A DNA stretch of 64,000 nt from Pseudoglutamicibacter albus (GTDB lineage: Bacteria > Actinomycetota > Actinomycetes > Actinomycetales > Micrococcaceae), in assembly GCF_031458175.1 (NCBI RefSeq), contig NZ_JAVDXX010000001.1:806001-870000 (forward strand), read 5' to 3'. Positions 16,092 through 24,322 of the stretch are shown piece after piece. Made by a program: the position numbers and the translations under genes. The notes beneath the pieces are model-generated. The model was not told where the DNA came from. It worked only from the letters and a program-made list of their open reading frames with translations, and ran no database searches. Numbering within the stretch: the stretch's first letter is position 1; every line of letters begins with the position of its first letter.

Positions 16092-16172
16092 CCTTCTCAG
16101 CAGGAGTTGAAGAACGGGGCAGGTAGCGTTTGAAATGGGTTCGCTGGCGTGCTGTTGCCTTGTAACCGACTG

Positions 16173-16222
16173 AATGGCTCATCGAAGCATGGCAAGACGA
16201 AACCGAACCAGCGGCTAGCTGA
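16173..16222 (+). repeat. Fossil 3' end of the 13275-14072 gene, copy before paralogue 5
   Basis: A second detached copy of the 50-base gene tail, identical to 14023-14072 and lying 1,570 bp after the first fossil. Confidence 0.9.
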
Positions 16223-16242
16223 GTCTAGGGCGGTGGAACGCA

Positions 16243-16671
16243 GTGTCTGTAGGGGACAATCTACTCTGTGTTGGCATGATTATTGGGGCGGTGCTGTATT
16301 GGATTCACTACGTCAAAGTTGTACGTAACCCGAAAAATGAGTCGTGGTGGGATTCGCCTTGGAGTATCGCCAGCTTCTACATATTTCCGTATGGGTGGCT
16401 CGGCATAGGTTCAATTTCGGCGGCTGCACTGCTCGCTCAGCTTGATATGCCACAGCTGGTGGGATATTGGTTTGTGAAAGTGCCAATGTTCGCTGGCATA
16501 GCTATTGGATTTATTGGTTTTCTCGGGGCGGGCGGTGTTCCTCTTCCTTATCCGTTTTTACCTAAATGGGCGGTGAAGAAACAGAAAGAAGAGTGGGCCA
16601 CCGCTATCGCCTGGCTGCAAGGTCGCGCACGAAAGCTCCGCAAAGGTATTCGTTCCTTCCGAAGAAAGTAG
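16243..16671 (+). CDS. Three-TM paralogue 5 (putative immunity protein)
   Basis: 142 residues and a clear mosaic. The first loop (NESWWDSPWS) matches copy 2, the middle (FPYGWLGIGSISAAALLAQL to GFIGFLGAGG) is almost identical to copy 1, and the C-terminus (AIAWLQGRARKLRKG) matches copy 2. It starts 1,570 bp after copy 2. GTG start; the ribosome site GGGCGGTGG is weaker than in copy 1. Confidence 0.65.
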   Translation: MSVGDNLLCVGMIIGAVLYWIHYVKVVRNPKNESWWDSPWSIASFYIFPYGWLGIGSISAAALLAQLDMPQLVGYWFVKVPMFAGIAIGFIGFLGAGGVPLPYPFLPKWAVKKQKEEWATAIAWLQGRARKLRKGIRSFRRK

Positions 16672-16735
16672 CCGGCCTCGGCTACTGGGAACCCGCTTGG
16701 TGGAGAGCTAAATGAGCCTAGGGAGGTGAAACGCA

Positions 16736-17164
16736 GTGTCTGCAGAGGACAACCTACTTTGTGTTGGCATGATTATTGGGGCGGTGTTGTATTGGATTCA
16801 TTACGTCAAGGTTGTACGTAACCCTAAGAATCAGTCGTGGTATGACTCGCGCTGGAGCCCCGGTAGCTACTACCTGTTTCCCTACATTACGCTCATGCTT
16901 GCTTCTATATCGGCTACAGCCCTGCTCATCCAGCTTGATATACCTAAGGTCGTTGGTTATTGGCTCGTGAAGTTGACGGTGTTCGGTGTCTTCGTTTGTG
17001 TAGCTATTGCTCTTCTCGGGTTGGCAGGTGTCCCGCTTCCTTATCCGATCGTGCCCAAGTGGCTAGTGAAGAGACGCAGAGAGGAACGGGCCAAGATAAA
17101 ATCATGGCTGAAAGAAGACATACAAAGGTTGCGTGAACGTAGGCGTCTCCGCAGAAGAAAGTAG
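16736..17164 (+). CDS. Three-TM paralogue 6 (putative immunity protein)
   Basis: 142 residues, third member of the second triplet (1,569 bp after copy 3). Its basic tail ends RRRLRRRK like copy 3, while TM2 and TM3 (SISATALLIQLDIPKVVGYW, FGVFVCVAIALLGLAG) recall copy 2. GTG start after GGGAGGTG. No terminator is evident after it; instead a decayed start of a further copy follows. Confidence 0.65.
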   Translation: MSAEDNLLCVGMIIGAVLYWIHYVKVVRNPKNQSWYDSRWSPGSYYLFPYITLMLASISATALLIQLDIPKVVGYWLVKLTVFGVFVCVAIALLGLAGVPLPYPIVPKWLVKRRREERAKIKSWLKEDIQRLRERRRLRRRK

Positions 17165-17167
17165 TTC

Positions 17168-17195
17168 ACAGTCTCTGTAGAGAACAACCTGGTTC
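17168..17195 (+). pseudogene. Vestige of a seventh three-TM gene
   Basis: CAGTCTCTGTAGAGAACAAC resembles the start shared by the array genes (CAGTGTCTGTAGAGGACAAT, a GTG in the array), with the start codon mutated to CTC or displaced. Similarity ends after about 28 bases. It marks the right edge of the duplicated DNA. Confidence 0.5.
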
Positions 17196-17296
17196 TTCCC
17201 CTTGAAACCGACGCATACGGTCTGGCATAGTCCAGCCCTTCCTTGGCTGAGATAGAAACTAAACTCAAGACGCTTCCGGGTTCTAGACTTGAGAGC

Positions 17297-18673
17297 ATGC
17301 CAGACTCCGCTCTCACGCCTCAGAATCCTGAACCGCGATACTCCAGCGAACACGCCCCTGATACCCGTACACGGGAATCCCTGGATCAAGAAGTCGTGAG
17401 GATCTGCCGAGACCTGATCCGCATCGACACCACCAACCTCGGCAGCTATCCAGACGCCGCCAATGAGCGGCCCGCAGCCGAATACGTCATGGAGCTACTC
17501 CAGGAAGTCGGCCTCGAACCCACAATGTACGAATCCGCGCCAGGCCGCGCCAGCGTCGTAGCCCGCATCGAAGGCCGCGAACCCAGCCTGCCCGCACTCG
17601 TGGTGCATGGTCACCTCGACGTCGTACCAGCCCAAGCCGAAGACTGGTCCGTCAACCCGTTCGAAGCAGTCATCAAAGACGGCATGATCTGGGGGCGCGG
17701 AGCCGTAGACATGAAAAACATGAACGCGATGATCATCACCACCGTGCGAGACATGGCACGCCGCGGACTCAAACCACGCAGAGACCTCATCGTCGCATTC
17801 TTCGCAGACGAAGAAGCAGGCGGCGAATACGGTGCACTATGGATGGTCAAAAACCACCCAGAAGTATTCGCTGGCGCAACCGAAGCCATCAGCGAAGTCG
17901 GAGGATACTCAACCACCATCAACGGCGAACGCCTCTACCTCGTCCAAACCGCCGAGAAAGGCCGCGCCTGGGGCGCACTCACCGCCCACGGGAGGGCCGG
18001 GCACGGATCCGCCGTAACACACGAAAACCCGATCGTGCACCTGGCCACCGCTATCGCCCGCATCGCAGGTGATGACTGGCCCCGCGAATACAACGAAGCC
18101 ACCACCGCCCTACTTGAAGGCATCGCGCACATCACCGGCACAGAATTCGACCCCGCCAACCCCCAGCCGCAACTAGAAGCACTCGGGCCCACCGTGAAGT
18201 TCATCGCGAACACACTACAGACCACAAGCAACCCGACCGTCCTGAAAGCCGGCTACAAAGACAACGTCATCCCACAAGACGCCATAGCGCGGCTCGATGT
18301 GCGCACGCTACCCGGCAAACACGAATCCACGCTTGAACGCATCGCTGAACTCGCAGGCGAACACGTCACCTACAGCATCGACCACCACAGGCCATCAGTC
18401 AGCGCCCCAATCGATGCCCCCATCTTCGATGCAATGCGGCTGGCACTGAATCGCCACGACCCCGGCTGCCACGTACTGCCATACATGCTCGGCGCAGGAA
18501 CCGATAACAACGCTCTAGCCGACCTCGGCATCAACGGATACGGCTTCGCTCCACTCCTACTCCCAGCCGAACTAGACTTCACCGGCATGTTCCACGGGAT
18601 CGATGAACGAGTACCCATCGAATCGATCACATTCGGCCGCGCCGTACTCTCCGAATTCCTCCTCGACTACTAG
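17297..18673 (+). CDS. M20-family metallopeptidase/deacylase
   Basis: Cytoplasmic di-zinc hydrolase of the M20 family (dipeptidase, ArgE/DapE-like). Visible metal and catalytic motifs: HGHLDVVP, GRGAVDMK, the general base in FADEEAGG, and the C-terminal metal His in MFHGIDERV. A dimerisation domain fills the middle. I start at the ATG at 17297, giving 458 residues; a TTG at 17243 would add 18 residues but has no ribosome site. Immediately 3' of the island, its high-G+C codon use marks the return to core genome. Substrate unknown. Confidence 0.85.
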   Translation: MPDSALTPQNPEPRYSSEHAPDTRTRESLDQEVVRICRDLIRIDTTNLGSYPDAANERPAAEYVMELLQEVGLEPTMYESAPGRASVVARIEGREPSLPALVVHGHLDVVPAQAEDWSVNPFEAVIKDGMIWGRGAVDMKNMNAMIITTVRDMARRGLKPRRDLIVAFFADEEAGGEYGALWMVKNHPEVFAGATEAISEVGGYSTTINGERLYLVQTAEKGRAWGALTAHGRAGHGSAVTHENPIVHLATAIARIAGDDWPREYNEATTALLEGIAHITGTEFDPANPQPQLEALGPTVKFIANTLQTTSNPTVLKAGYKDNVIPQDAIARLDVRTLPGKHESTLERIAELAGEHVTYSIDHHRPSVSAPIDAPIFDAMRLALNRHDPGCHVLPYMLGAGTDNNALADLGINGYGFAPLLLPAELDFTGMFHGIDERVPIESITFGRAVLSEFLLDY

Positions 18674-18720
18674 CGCCCACACCCCATAGAGCCCCCACCA
18701 CGAACGGAAAGGATATCACC

Positions 18721-19872
18721 GTGTCTGATCGAGTCACAGCAATCCTGACTCCCGGCCTGCTAGAAACCCTGCGTGAACGCGCACCCGAATACGACCAGAA
18801 CAACGAGTTCGCGGCCCAGGATGTGTGTGACCTCGCAGAAGCCGGCTACTTCACCGCTACGTTGCCAGTTGAAGAAGGCGGGGCAGGGTGGAGCTTCGCA
18901 GACCTGGTGCGCGCCGAAAGGATGCTGGCAGCCGCGGCGCCTGCCACCGCGCTGGCCGTGAACATGCACCAGGTGTGGTGCGGCGTCGACAAGATTCTGC
19001 GTTCCTGGGGCGATGATCGGCTTGCCTTCATGCGCCAGTGGGTTTCCGAAGGTGAACTATTGGCCTTTGGGGTCTCCGAGCCAGGCAACGACGCCGTGCT
19101 GTTGGACTCCTACACTCAAGCGACCCCAGGGCAGGGCGGCTATAGCCTCAACGGCTTGAAAGTGTTCACCTCCCTAGGTCCTGCGTGGACGCGGCTGGGC
19201 GTCATGGGTAAACATGACGGCCAGCTGCTCTACGGGTTCGTGGAACCACAGGAAGGCGTGCAGCGAGTCGGGGAATGGGACGCACTCGGCATGCGGGCTT
19301 CCGGCTCGTTTGCCACCAAACTCACCGATGCGTGGATGAAAGAAGAGACCATCCACACCCGTTTTGAGCCGTGGGATGCCACCGAGCCGCTGGTTGCGGC
19401 GATCTTCGCCTCCTTCCTGCCCCTCACCGGTTCGGTGTACGTCGGTATCGCAGACCGTGCGCTCGAGCTCGCACGCGCCAGCGCGAATGAACGCACATCC
19501 CGCTCAACCGGGCTGGCGCTCTCACAACAACCGGCGCCGCGTACGCTTATCGCGGAGGCCGGCATGAAACAGATCGCGCTCGATGCAGTGGTCGAATCAG
19601 TCGTCAACGAACTGGATGCTGGACTCAACCCGAGCCCGGCAACAGTCGCACGGTGGGTGACATTGCGCACGATGGCTACCGACACCGCCCAAGCTCACAT
19701 CGAGACCGCCCGAGCGCTCTCTGGTGGCGCCGGGTTCACGCGTACCTCAGAGATCTCGCGTCTTTACCGTGACGTTGCGGCAGGTATGCACCATCCGTCG
19801 CAACGCCCATCGGCGATGGAATCTGTGGCTAACTGGCTGGTTGGTCCGGTGGAACACACCACTAACAGCTAG
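18721..19872 (+). CDS. Acyl-CoA dehydrogenase family protein
   Basis: FAD-dependent dehydrogenation of an acyl-CoA. 383 residues with the N-terminal helical domain, the flavin loop [10 protein letters not shown] at about 115-125, [15 protein letters not shown], and a C-terminal helical bundle containing [12 protein letters not shown] (about 335-346). The usual catalytic Glu position near the end is not obvious to me. GTG start 8 bases after AAAGGA. It stands alone between the peptidase and uppP. Substrate chain length cannot be read from sequence. Confidence 0.82.
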   Translation: MSDRVTAILTPGLLETLRERAPEYDQNNEFAAQDVCDLAEAGYFTATLPVEEGGAGWSFADLVRAERMLAAAAPATALAVNMHQVWCGVDKILRSWGDDRLAFMRQWVSEGELLAFGVSEPGNDAVLLDSYTQATPGQGGYSLNGLKVFTSLGPAWTRLGVMGKHDGQLLYGFVEPQEGVQRVGEWDALGMRASGSFATKLTDAWMKEETIHTRFEPWDATEPLVAAIFASFLPLTGSVYVGIADRALELARASANERTSRSTGLALSQQPAPRTLIAEAGMKQIALDAVVESVVNELDAGLNPSPATVARWVTLRTMATDTAQAHIETARALSGGAGFTRTSEISRLYRDVAAGMHHPSQRPSAMESVANWLVGPVEHTTNS

Positions 19873-19901
19873 GTTGTGTCCGCTCGGCACGATACCCTGC
19901 A

Positions 19902-20741
19902 GTGGTGGAATGGTTATACGCAGCGATCCTCGGCCTCGTTCAAGGGCTGACTGAGTTTCTTCCGATCTCTTCATCTGCGCACTTGCGCATCACGGGGTCT
20001 TTCCTGCCAGGCGGGTCTGACCCTGGCGCGGCATTCACCGCGATCACCCAGCTAGGCACCGAGACCGCGGTCTTGCTGTTCTTCTGGCGAGACATCGTGC
20101 GGATCATCAAACACTGGTGCCTAGCACTCGTGGGGAAGATGCCGCGTAATGACCCCGATGCGCGCATGGGTTGGCTGATCATCATCGGTTCGATCCCGAT
20201 CGGCGTGCTCGGTCTGCTACTGGAAGAACAGATCGACACAACCTTCCGCAGTCTGTGGATCGTGGCGTTCATGCTCGTGTTCTTCGGCCTCTTGCTTGCG
20301 GCCGCGGACTCCTTGGGTAAACAACGCCGACAGCTACAAGACCTCACCGTCAAACACGGTATTTTCTATGGTTTCTTCCAAGCGCTCGCGTTGATCCCTG
20401 GCGTATCCCGTTCAGGCGGAACCATCACGGGTGGTTTGGCCCTCGGCTATTCGCGTGAAGCCGCTACTCGCTACTCGTTCCTGCTAGCGATTCCCGCGGT
20501 CATGATCTCCGGCGGCTACAAACTCGCGAAAGCACTCAAAGACGGTTTCGACGGCCCATATGGCGCAGGCCCCACCGCGTTGGCGACCGTCATCGCGTTC
20601 ATCGTCGGTTTCGTAGTGATCGGATGGCTGCTGCGCTACATCTCAACCCACTCGTTCCGCCTGTTCGTGTGGTATCGCATCGCGCTGGGCTTCATCCTGT
20701 TCGTCTTGCTCGGTCTTAACCTCATCGACCCAACGGTCTAA
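19902..20741 (+). CDS. uppP: Undecaprenyl-diphosphatase UppP (BacA)
   Basis: Membrane enzyme that dephosphorylates undecaprenyl pyrophosphate, recycling the lipid carrier for peptidoglycan. 279 residues with multiple TM segments. It has the two signature sites: [15 protein letters not shown] (about 15-29) and [10 protein letters not shown] (about 166-175). Tandem GTG codons (19902 and 19905) make the start ambiguous by one residue. It is followed closely by mshC, the common actinobacterial order. Overexpression in other bacteria gives bacitracin tolerance. Confidence 0.95.
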   Translation: MVEWLYAAILGLVQGLTEFLPISSSAHLRITGSFLPGGSDPGAAFTAITQLGTETAVLLFFWRDIVRIIKHWCLALVGKMPRNDPDARMGWLIIIGSIPIGVLGLLLEEQIDTTFRSLWIVAFMLVFFGLLLAAADSLGKQRRQLQDLTVKHGIFYGFFQALALIPGVSRSGGTITGGLALGYSREAATRYSFLLAIPAVMISGGYKLAKALKDGFDGPYGAGPTALATVIAFIVGFVVIGWLLRYISTHSFRLFVWYRIALGFILFVLLGLNLIDPTV

Positions 20742-20815
20742 ACGGGCGAGCCACACGGTAGCCTCGAATGATAAGTGTTGTGCCCGCGTTCCGCCCCGTA
20801 ACGTAAGGAGAGCCC

Positions 20816-22090
20816 GTGCAGTCTTGGCCACGACCACACGTCCCTCAGGTCCCCGGACAACCACCAGCGATGCGGTTGTTCGATACCTCGACAGGAAAGA
20901 TCGAAGAGGTCAAGACGAACGAGCGTGCATCCATCTACGTGTGCGGTATCACCCCGTATGACGCCACACACTTAGGGCACGCCTCAACATATGTGACCTT
21001 CGACCTGCTGATCCGGCAGTGGCTCGATGCGGGCCTTGAAGTGAACTACATTCAAAACGTCACCGACATCGATGACCCGCTCCTGGAGCGGGCCGACGCT
21101 ACCGGCGTGGATTGGGAATGGCTCGCTGAAGACCAGACCAACCTGTTCCGCGGCGACATGGAGGCACTACGGGTCATCCCGCCGCAGCACTACATGGGCG
21201 CGGTTGCCGCGATCCCGTGGGTTGTTGAGGGCGTTGAGAAGATGCTCTCCGACGGTGTCGCCTACCGTGTGCGCGGTGCGGCCGGTGAGCCGGACGGGGA
21301 TGTCTACTTCGACTCCGCGGCAGCAGCAACGGATGCATGGCGGTTGGGGGATGTGTCTCACTACGACGCCGAAACCATGAACGAGTTCTTCGCTGAACGT
21401 GGCGGCGACCCGGACCGTCCAGGTAAACGCGACCCGTTGGATCCGCTGTTGTGGCGGGTGGCCCGCGAAGGGGAACCATCCTGGGACGGCAGGACCCTCG
21501 GTGACGGCCGGCCCGGCTGGCACATCGAATGCTCCGTCATGGCGGCCCGCCTCAACGACGGTCCGCTCACCGTCCAGGCCGGCGGTAACGACCTCATCTT
21601 CCCGCACCACGAGTTCTCTGCAGGCCATACGGCCGCTGTGTCCGGTCACCGGCTTGCCGAACACTACGCACACACCGGCATGGTTGGCCTTGACGGGGTC
21701 AAGATGTCGAAGTCGCTTGGCAACCTTGTGCTCGTCTCAAAGCTGACCTCCGAAGGGCGCGATCCACGAGCGATCCGCGCGGTTATCCTGGATCATCACT
21801 ACCGTGACGACTGGTCTTTCGAACACGCAGACCTGGAACGCGCCGACCAGCGCATCGCAACGTGGGAGAGCGCCCTGGGCCGCAGCACCCAGCAGCAGGC
21901 CGAGGACGTGCTCGCTCGCGTGCGGGCCGCACTTGCCAACGACCTCGATGCGCCAGCTGCCTTGGCCGCACTCGATGAATGGGCCGCGGCAACGCACGAT
22001 GGGCCAGCTACTTCCGATGCGGCCGCTCGCTTGGTCGCAGACGCCGTCAACGCTCTACTGGGTATCGAACTGCAGCCTGCCGGGAACTAG
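20816..22090 (+). CDS. mshC: L-cysteine:GlcN-inositol ligase MshC
   Basis: ATP-dependent ligation of cysteine to GlcN-Ins, the penultimate step of mycothiol synthesis. 424 residues in the class I aminoacyl-tRNA-synthetase fold, related to CysRS. The zinc Cys and HIGH-like motif are in CGITPYDATHLGH (about 43-55), the second zinc ligand region in GWHIECSVMAA, and the KMSKS signature in VKMSKSLGN. GTG start with AAGGAGAGCCC upstream. Ends 7 bp from the convergent PAC2 gene. Confidence 0.95.
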   Translation: MQSWPRPHVPQVPGQPPAMRLFDTSTGKIEEVKTNERASIYVCGITPYDATHLGHASTYVTFDLLIRQWLDAGLEVNYIQNVTDIDDPLLERADATGVDWEWLAEDQTNLFRGDMEALRVIPPQHYMGAVAAIPWVVEGVEKMLSDGVAYRVRGAAGEPDGDVYFDSAAAATDAWRLGDVSHYDAETMNEFFAERGGDPDRPGKRDPLDPLLWRVAREGEPSWDGRTLGDGRPGWHIECSVMAARLNDGPLTVQAGGNDLIFPHHEFSAGHTAAVSGHRLAEHYAHTGMVGLDGVKMSKSLGNLVLVSKLTSEGRDPRAIRAVILDHHYRDDWSFEHADLERADQRIATWESALGRSTQQQAEDVLARVRAALANDLDAPAALAALDEWAAATHDGPATSDAAARLVADAVNALLGIELQPAGN

Positions 22091-22096
22091 GACTTT

Positions 22097-23077
22097 CTAG
22101 GACGTGAGATCGTCGCGGCCAGAAAGGTAGCGGCGGAGCTCTTCCGCAATGGCCTCCCCATCGATGCGCTCCTGCGGAGTCTCCTGTTCGGCCTGTGCGT
22201 GTTGTTGTCTAAGCTCTGAAAAGAGAGTTGCCAGCCGCGGGTCTTCCGCGGCCGCGGCATCGAGGGCTTCTTCCCACTCTTCGGCGTGTGCACGCAAACT
22301 ATCGGTTGGCAGATCCAAACCGAAATGCTCATCGAGCGCCGCGATCAGAGCGATCTGGGCCTTCGGATCCTGCAGCGCGGCAACATAGCGCGGCACATCA
22401 ACCCACACATCCAGAACAGGTAGACCCGCCGCCCACGCGGTATCCGAAAGCACCGAAACAATGCCGGCAGGGCCCACATCCACCGAACGATCCGCTGAAG
22501 TCAGCGAACGCAGAGCCCGCGAGTCAGAGGTCAAGCGCGCCTGGGCGTTCGCTGAATGAGGTATCTGTTCAGCGGTGGCGTGCAAGGCTGTGACCATAAC
22601 AACGTTCAGGGCTTCGGCGTGCATCAAAACCTCACCAACAAACGAGATCCACCGCATGTTAGGTTCCGGGCCCAGAGCAACCACGACGTCCAAACCGGTC
22701 GGGGTTCGGAACCGATACAACCGCGTAGTAGGCCAAGCGAGTTTAAGGTTTCCGTTAACACCTGCAACACGTGAAGGTCGATTGACGAGGAAGTCGTAAT
22801 ATTCTTCAGGCTCTAACTTGGCCGCCAAGGTTGAATCGACATGTTCAAGAATCCATTCCGCGGCACTGGTCGCGGCGTGGCCAGCGTTCTCAAAGCCACC
22901 GAAAGCCGCGATCAAAACAGCCGGACGCAACTTATCCGTACTCGAACCCGAGACTGGCTGGGCGCGCACCCACTCCTTGACCGAATCAAACGGCACCGAC
23001 TCATACGGTAATGATTCGATCGGTTGAGTGCTCTCACGGTCACTGCTCACGTGCTCAGTCTCCTCACCTTCAAGCAT
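22097..23077 (-). CDS. PAC2-family (proteasome-assembly-chaperone-like) protein
   Basis: 326 residues. The PAC2 core begins at about 50 (PAVLIAAFGGFENAGHAAT) and continues through LGPEPNMRW and the GNL-like segment; the C-terminal 60 residues are acidic helices. The archaeal and eukaryotic PAC2 family includes proteasome-assembly chaperones. In actinobacteria the gene sits between mshC and the arc-dop-pup locus, exactly as here (compare Rv2125). Its biochemical role is not established. No proteasome genes occur in this window. Confidence 0.85.
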   Translation of the reverse strand: MLEGEETEHVSSDRESTQPIESLPYESVPFDSVKEWVRAQPVSGSSTDKLRPAVLIAAFGGFENAGHAATSAAEWILEHVDSTLAAKLEPEEYYDFLVNRPSRVAGVNGNLKLAWPTTRLYRFRTPTGLDVVVALGPEPNMRWISFVGEVLMHAEALNVVMVTALHATAEQIPHSANAQARLTSDSRALRSLTSADRSVDVGPAGIVSVLSDTAWAAGLPVLDVWVDVPRYVAALQDPKAQIALIAALDEHFGLDLPTDSLRAHAEEWEEALDAAAAEDPRLATLFSELRQQHAQAEQETPQERIDGEAIAEELRRYLSGRDDLTS

Positions 23078-23119
23078 TTATTCGTTACCCTAGTCACCCT
23101 CTCGGCGAGTGAAAAGACC

Positions 23120-23135
23120 AACCGATTAATCGGTT
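23120..23135. promoter_or_regulatory. 16-bp perfect palindrome between divergent genes
   Basis: AACCGATTAATCGGTT lies in the 85-bp gap between the PAC2 gene and the site-2 protease gene. It overlaps where a -35 element for the protease gene would be: TAAGAT at 23150-23155 ends 7 bases before the ATG. Probable operator of an unidentified regulator. Confidence 0.5.
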
Positions 23136-23162
23136 CGCGTTTTAGGACCTAAGATATGAGTC

Positions 23163-24305
23163 ATGCCTACCGAAGGTGCCACCCAGCCGTGGTACAACCG
23201 TCCGCTCCCGCTCGGGAGTATCGGTGGCGTACCCGTTTCACTATCCACATCCTGGTTCTTCGTAGCTTTGGTCCTTCCCATCGCCGTGGTTGTGGTGGTC
23301 CAAGACTGGCTGCCAGGGACCACTACCGCTGTAGCGATCATCTTGGGGCTTCTACAGACAGTCGCCCTCATGTTCTCGGTTCTCATCCACGAGGTCGCCC
23401 ACGCGCTCGTCGCTAAGGCACTCGGTTGGAAAACCACGGGCATCGCAGTCACGCTGTGGGGCGGGCACACGAGCTTCGATACGACGAAACCGAAAGCGTC
23501 GCAATCGTTCTTCGTCTCGATCGTGGGGCCGCTCACCAACCTTGCCCTCGCCGCGATCATCTATTCACCCATCTGGCTCGGAGCCCAACTTCCCGATGGG
23601 CCGCTGAAGTTCTTCATCATGATGACGGTCATCGCGAACCTCGCGATCGGCGTGTTCAACCTCTTGCCAGGCCTACCCCTGGATGGCGGCAGGGTAGTTG
23701 AGTCAATCGTGTGGGGTATCGCCGGGCGCCAGCCGATCGGCACGATCGTTGCCGGATGGATCGGCGGGATCCTCGCTTTGGCCGGCGGGGTCAGCGTCAT
23801 CGTCTTCTTGGTGCAAGCCCAGCACAACACCAAGTTCGTGACGCTTCTGATGCTGTTGGTCATGATCGTTCCGTTGCTTGATGGAGCGGTCAAGTCAGTT
23901 CGGTTGGGACACTTCCGTTTGCGGATCGAAGGAATGCAGGCCGGGCAGTTGATCAGCCCCGTCGTGCGCCTCGCACCTCACGCTTCAGTGGCCGATGCGG
24001 TTGAGGCAGGGGTCTTTGACGACACCGTTGTCCTGGTCCTAAGCCAAGACGGAACGCACTTGTACCGTGTGCGTCCGGAACCGCTTCAGAACATGCTTCC
24101 TGCTGTGTATGCAGGCACGCCAGTGATGCATGTTGTGATGGACGCGATGGACGCCCATGTAGTCTCCGCTGAATCAGATGGTGATATTTTGGCTCGTGCC
24201 GCACTTGATTCTGAGACGGGGACGGTGCTGGTAGTGGACTCGCAGCAGCAATGCATTGGTGCTGTGCGTCGCGAAAGCGTTGTCAAGGCGCTCGAAGGGC
24301 GCTGA
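23163..24305 (+). CDS. Site-2 protease (M50) with C-terminal CBS pair
   Basis: Intramembrane zinc metalloprotease of 380 residues. TM segments carry the HExxH motif in LIHEVAHALV (about 78-87) and the second metal site LLPGLPLDGGR (about 164-174). After about residue 255 there is a cytoplasmic pair of CBS-like repeats, usually nucleotide-binding, that could regulate activity. This is the Rip3-type layout of actinobacteria. No SD is visible; the TAAGAT box 7 bases upstream suggests a leaderless or near-leaderless message. The substrate (anti-sigma factor or other) is unknown. Confidence 0.9.
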   Translation: MPTEGATQPWYNRPLPLGSIGGVPVSLSTSWFFVALVLPIAVVVVVQDWLPGTTTAVAIILGLLQTVALMFSVLIHEVAHALVAKALGWKTTGIAVTLWGGHTSFDTTKPKASQSFFVSIVGPLTNLALAAIIYSPIWLGAQLPDGPLKFFIMMTVIANLAIGVFNLLPGLPLDGGRVVESIVWGIAGRQPIGTIVAGWIGGILALAGGVSVIVFLVQAQHNTKFVTLLMLLVMIVPLLDGAVKSVRLGHFRLRIEGMQAGQLISPVVRLAPHASVADAVEAGVFDDTVVLVLSQDGTHLYRVRPEPLQNMLPAVYAGTPVMHVVMDAMDAHVVSAESDGDILARAALDSETGTVLVVDSQQQCIGAVRRESVVKALEGR

Positions 24306-24322
24306 GCGAAAGGACTTAAACA

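Noticed and set aside
6696-17195. Complete integrative element bounded by att sites
   Set aside because: There is no integrase or excisionase, and no third repeat of the tRNA end right of the island, so a bounded element cannot be claimed.
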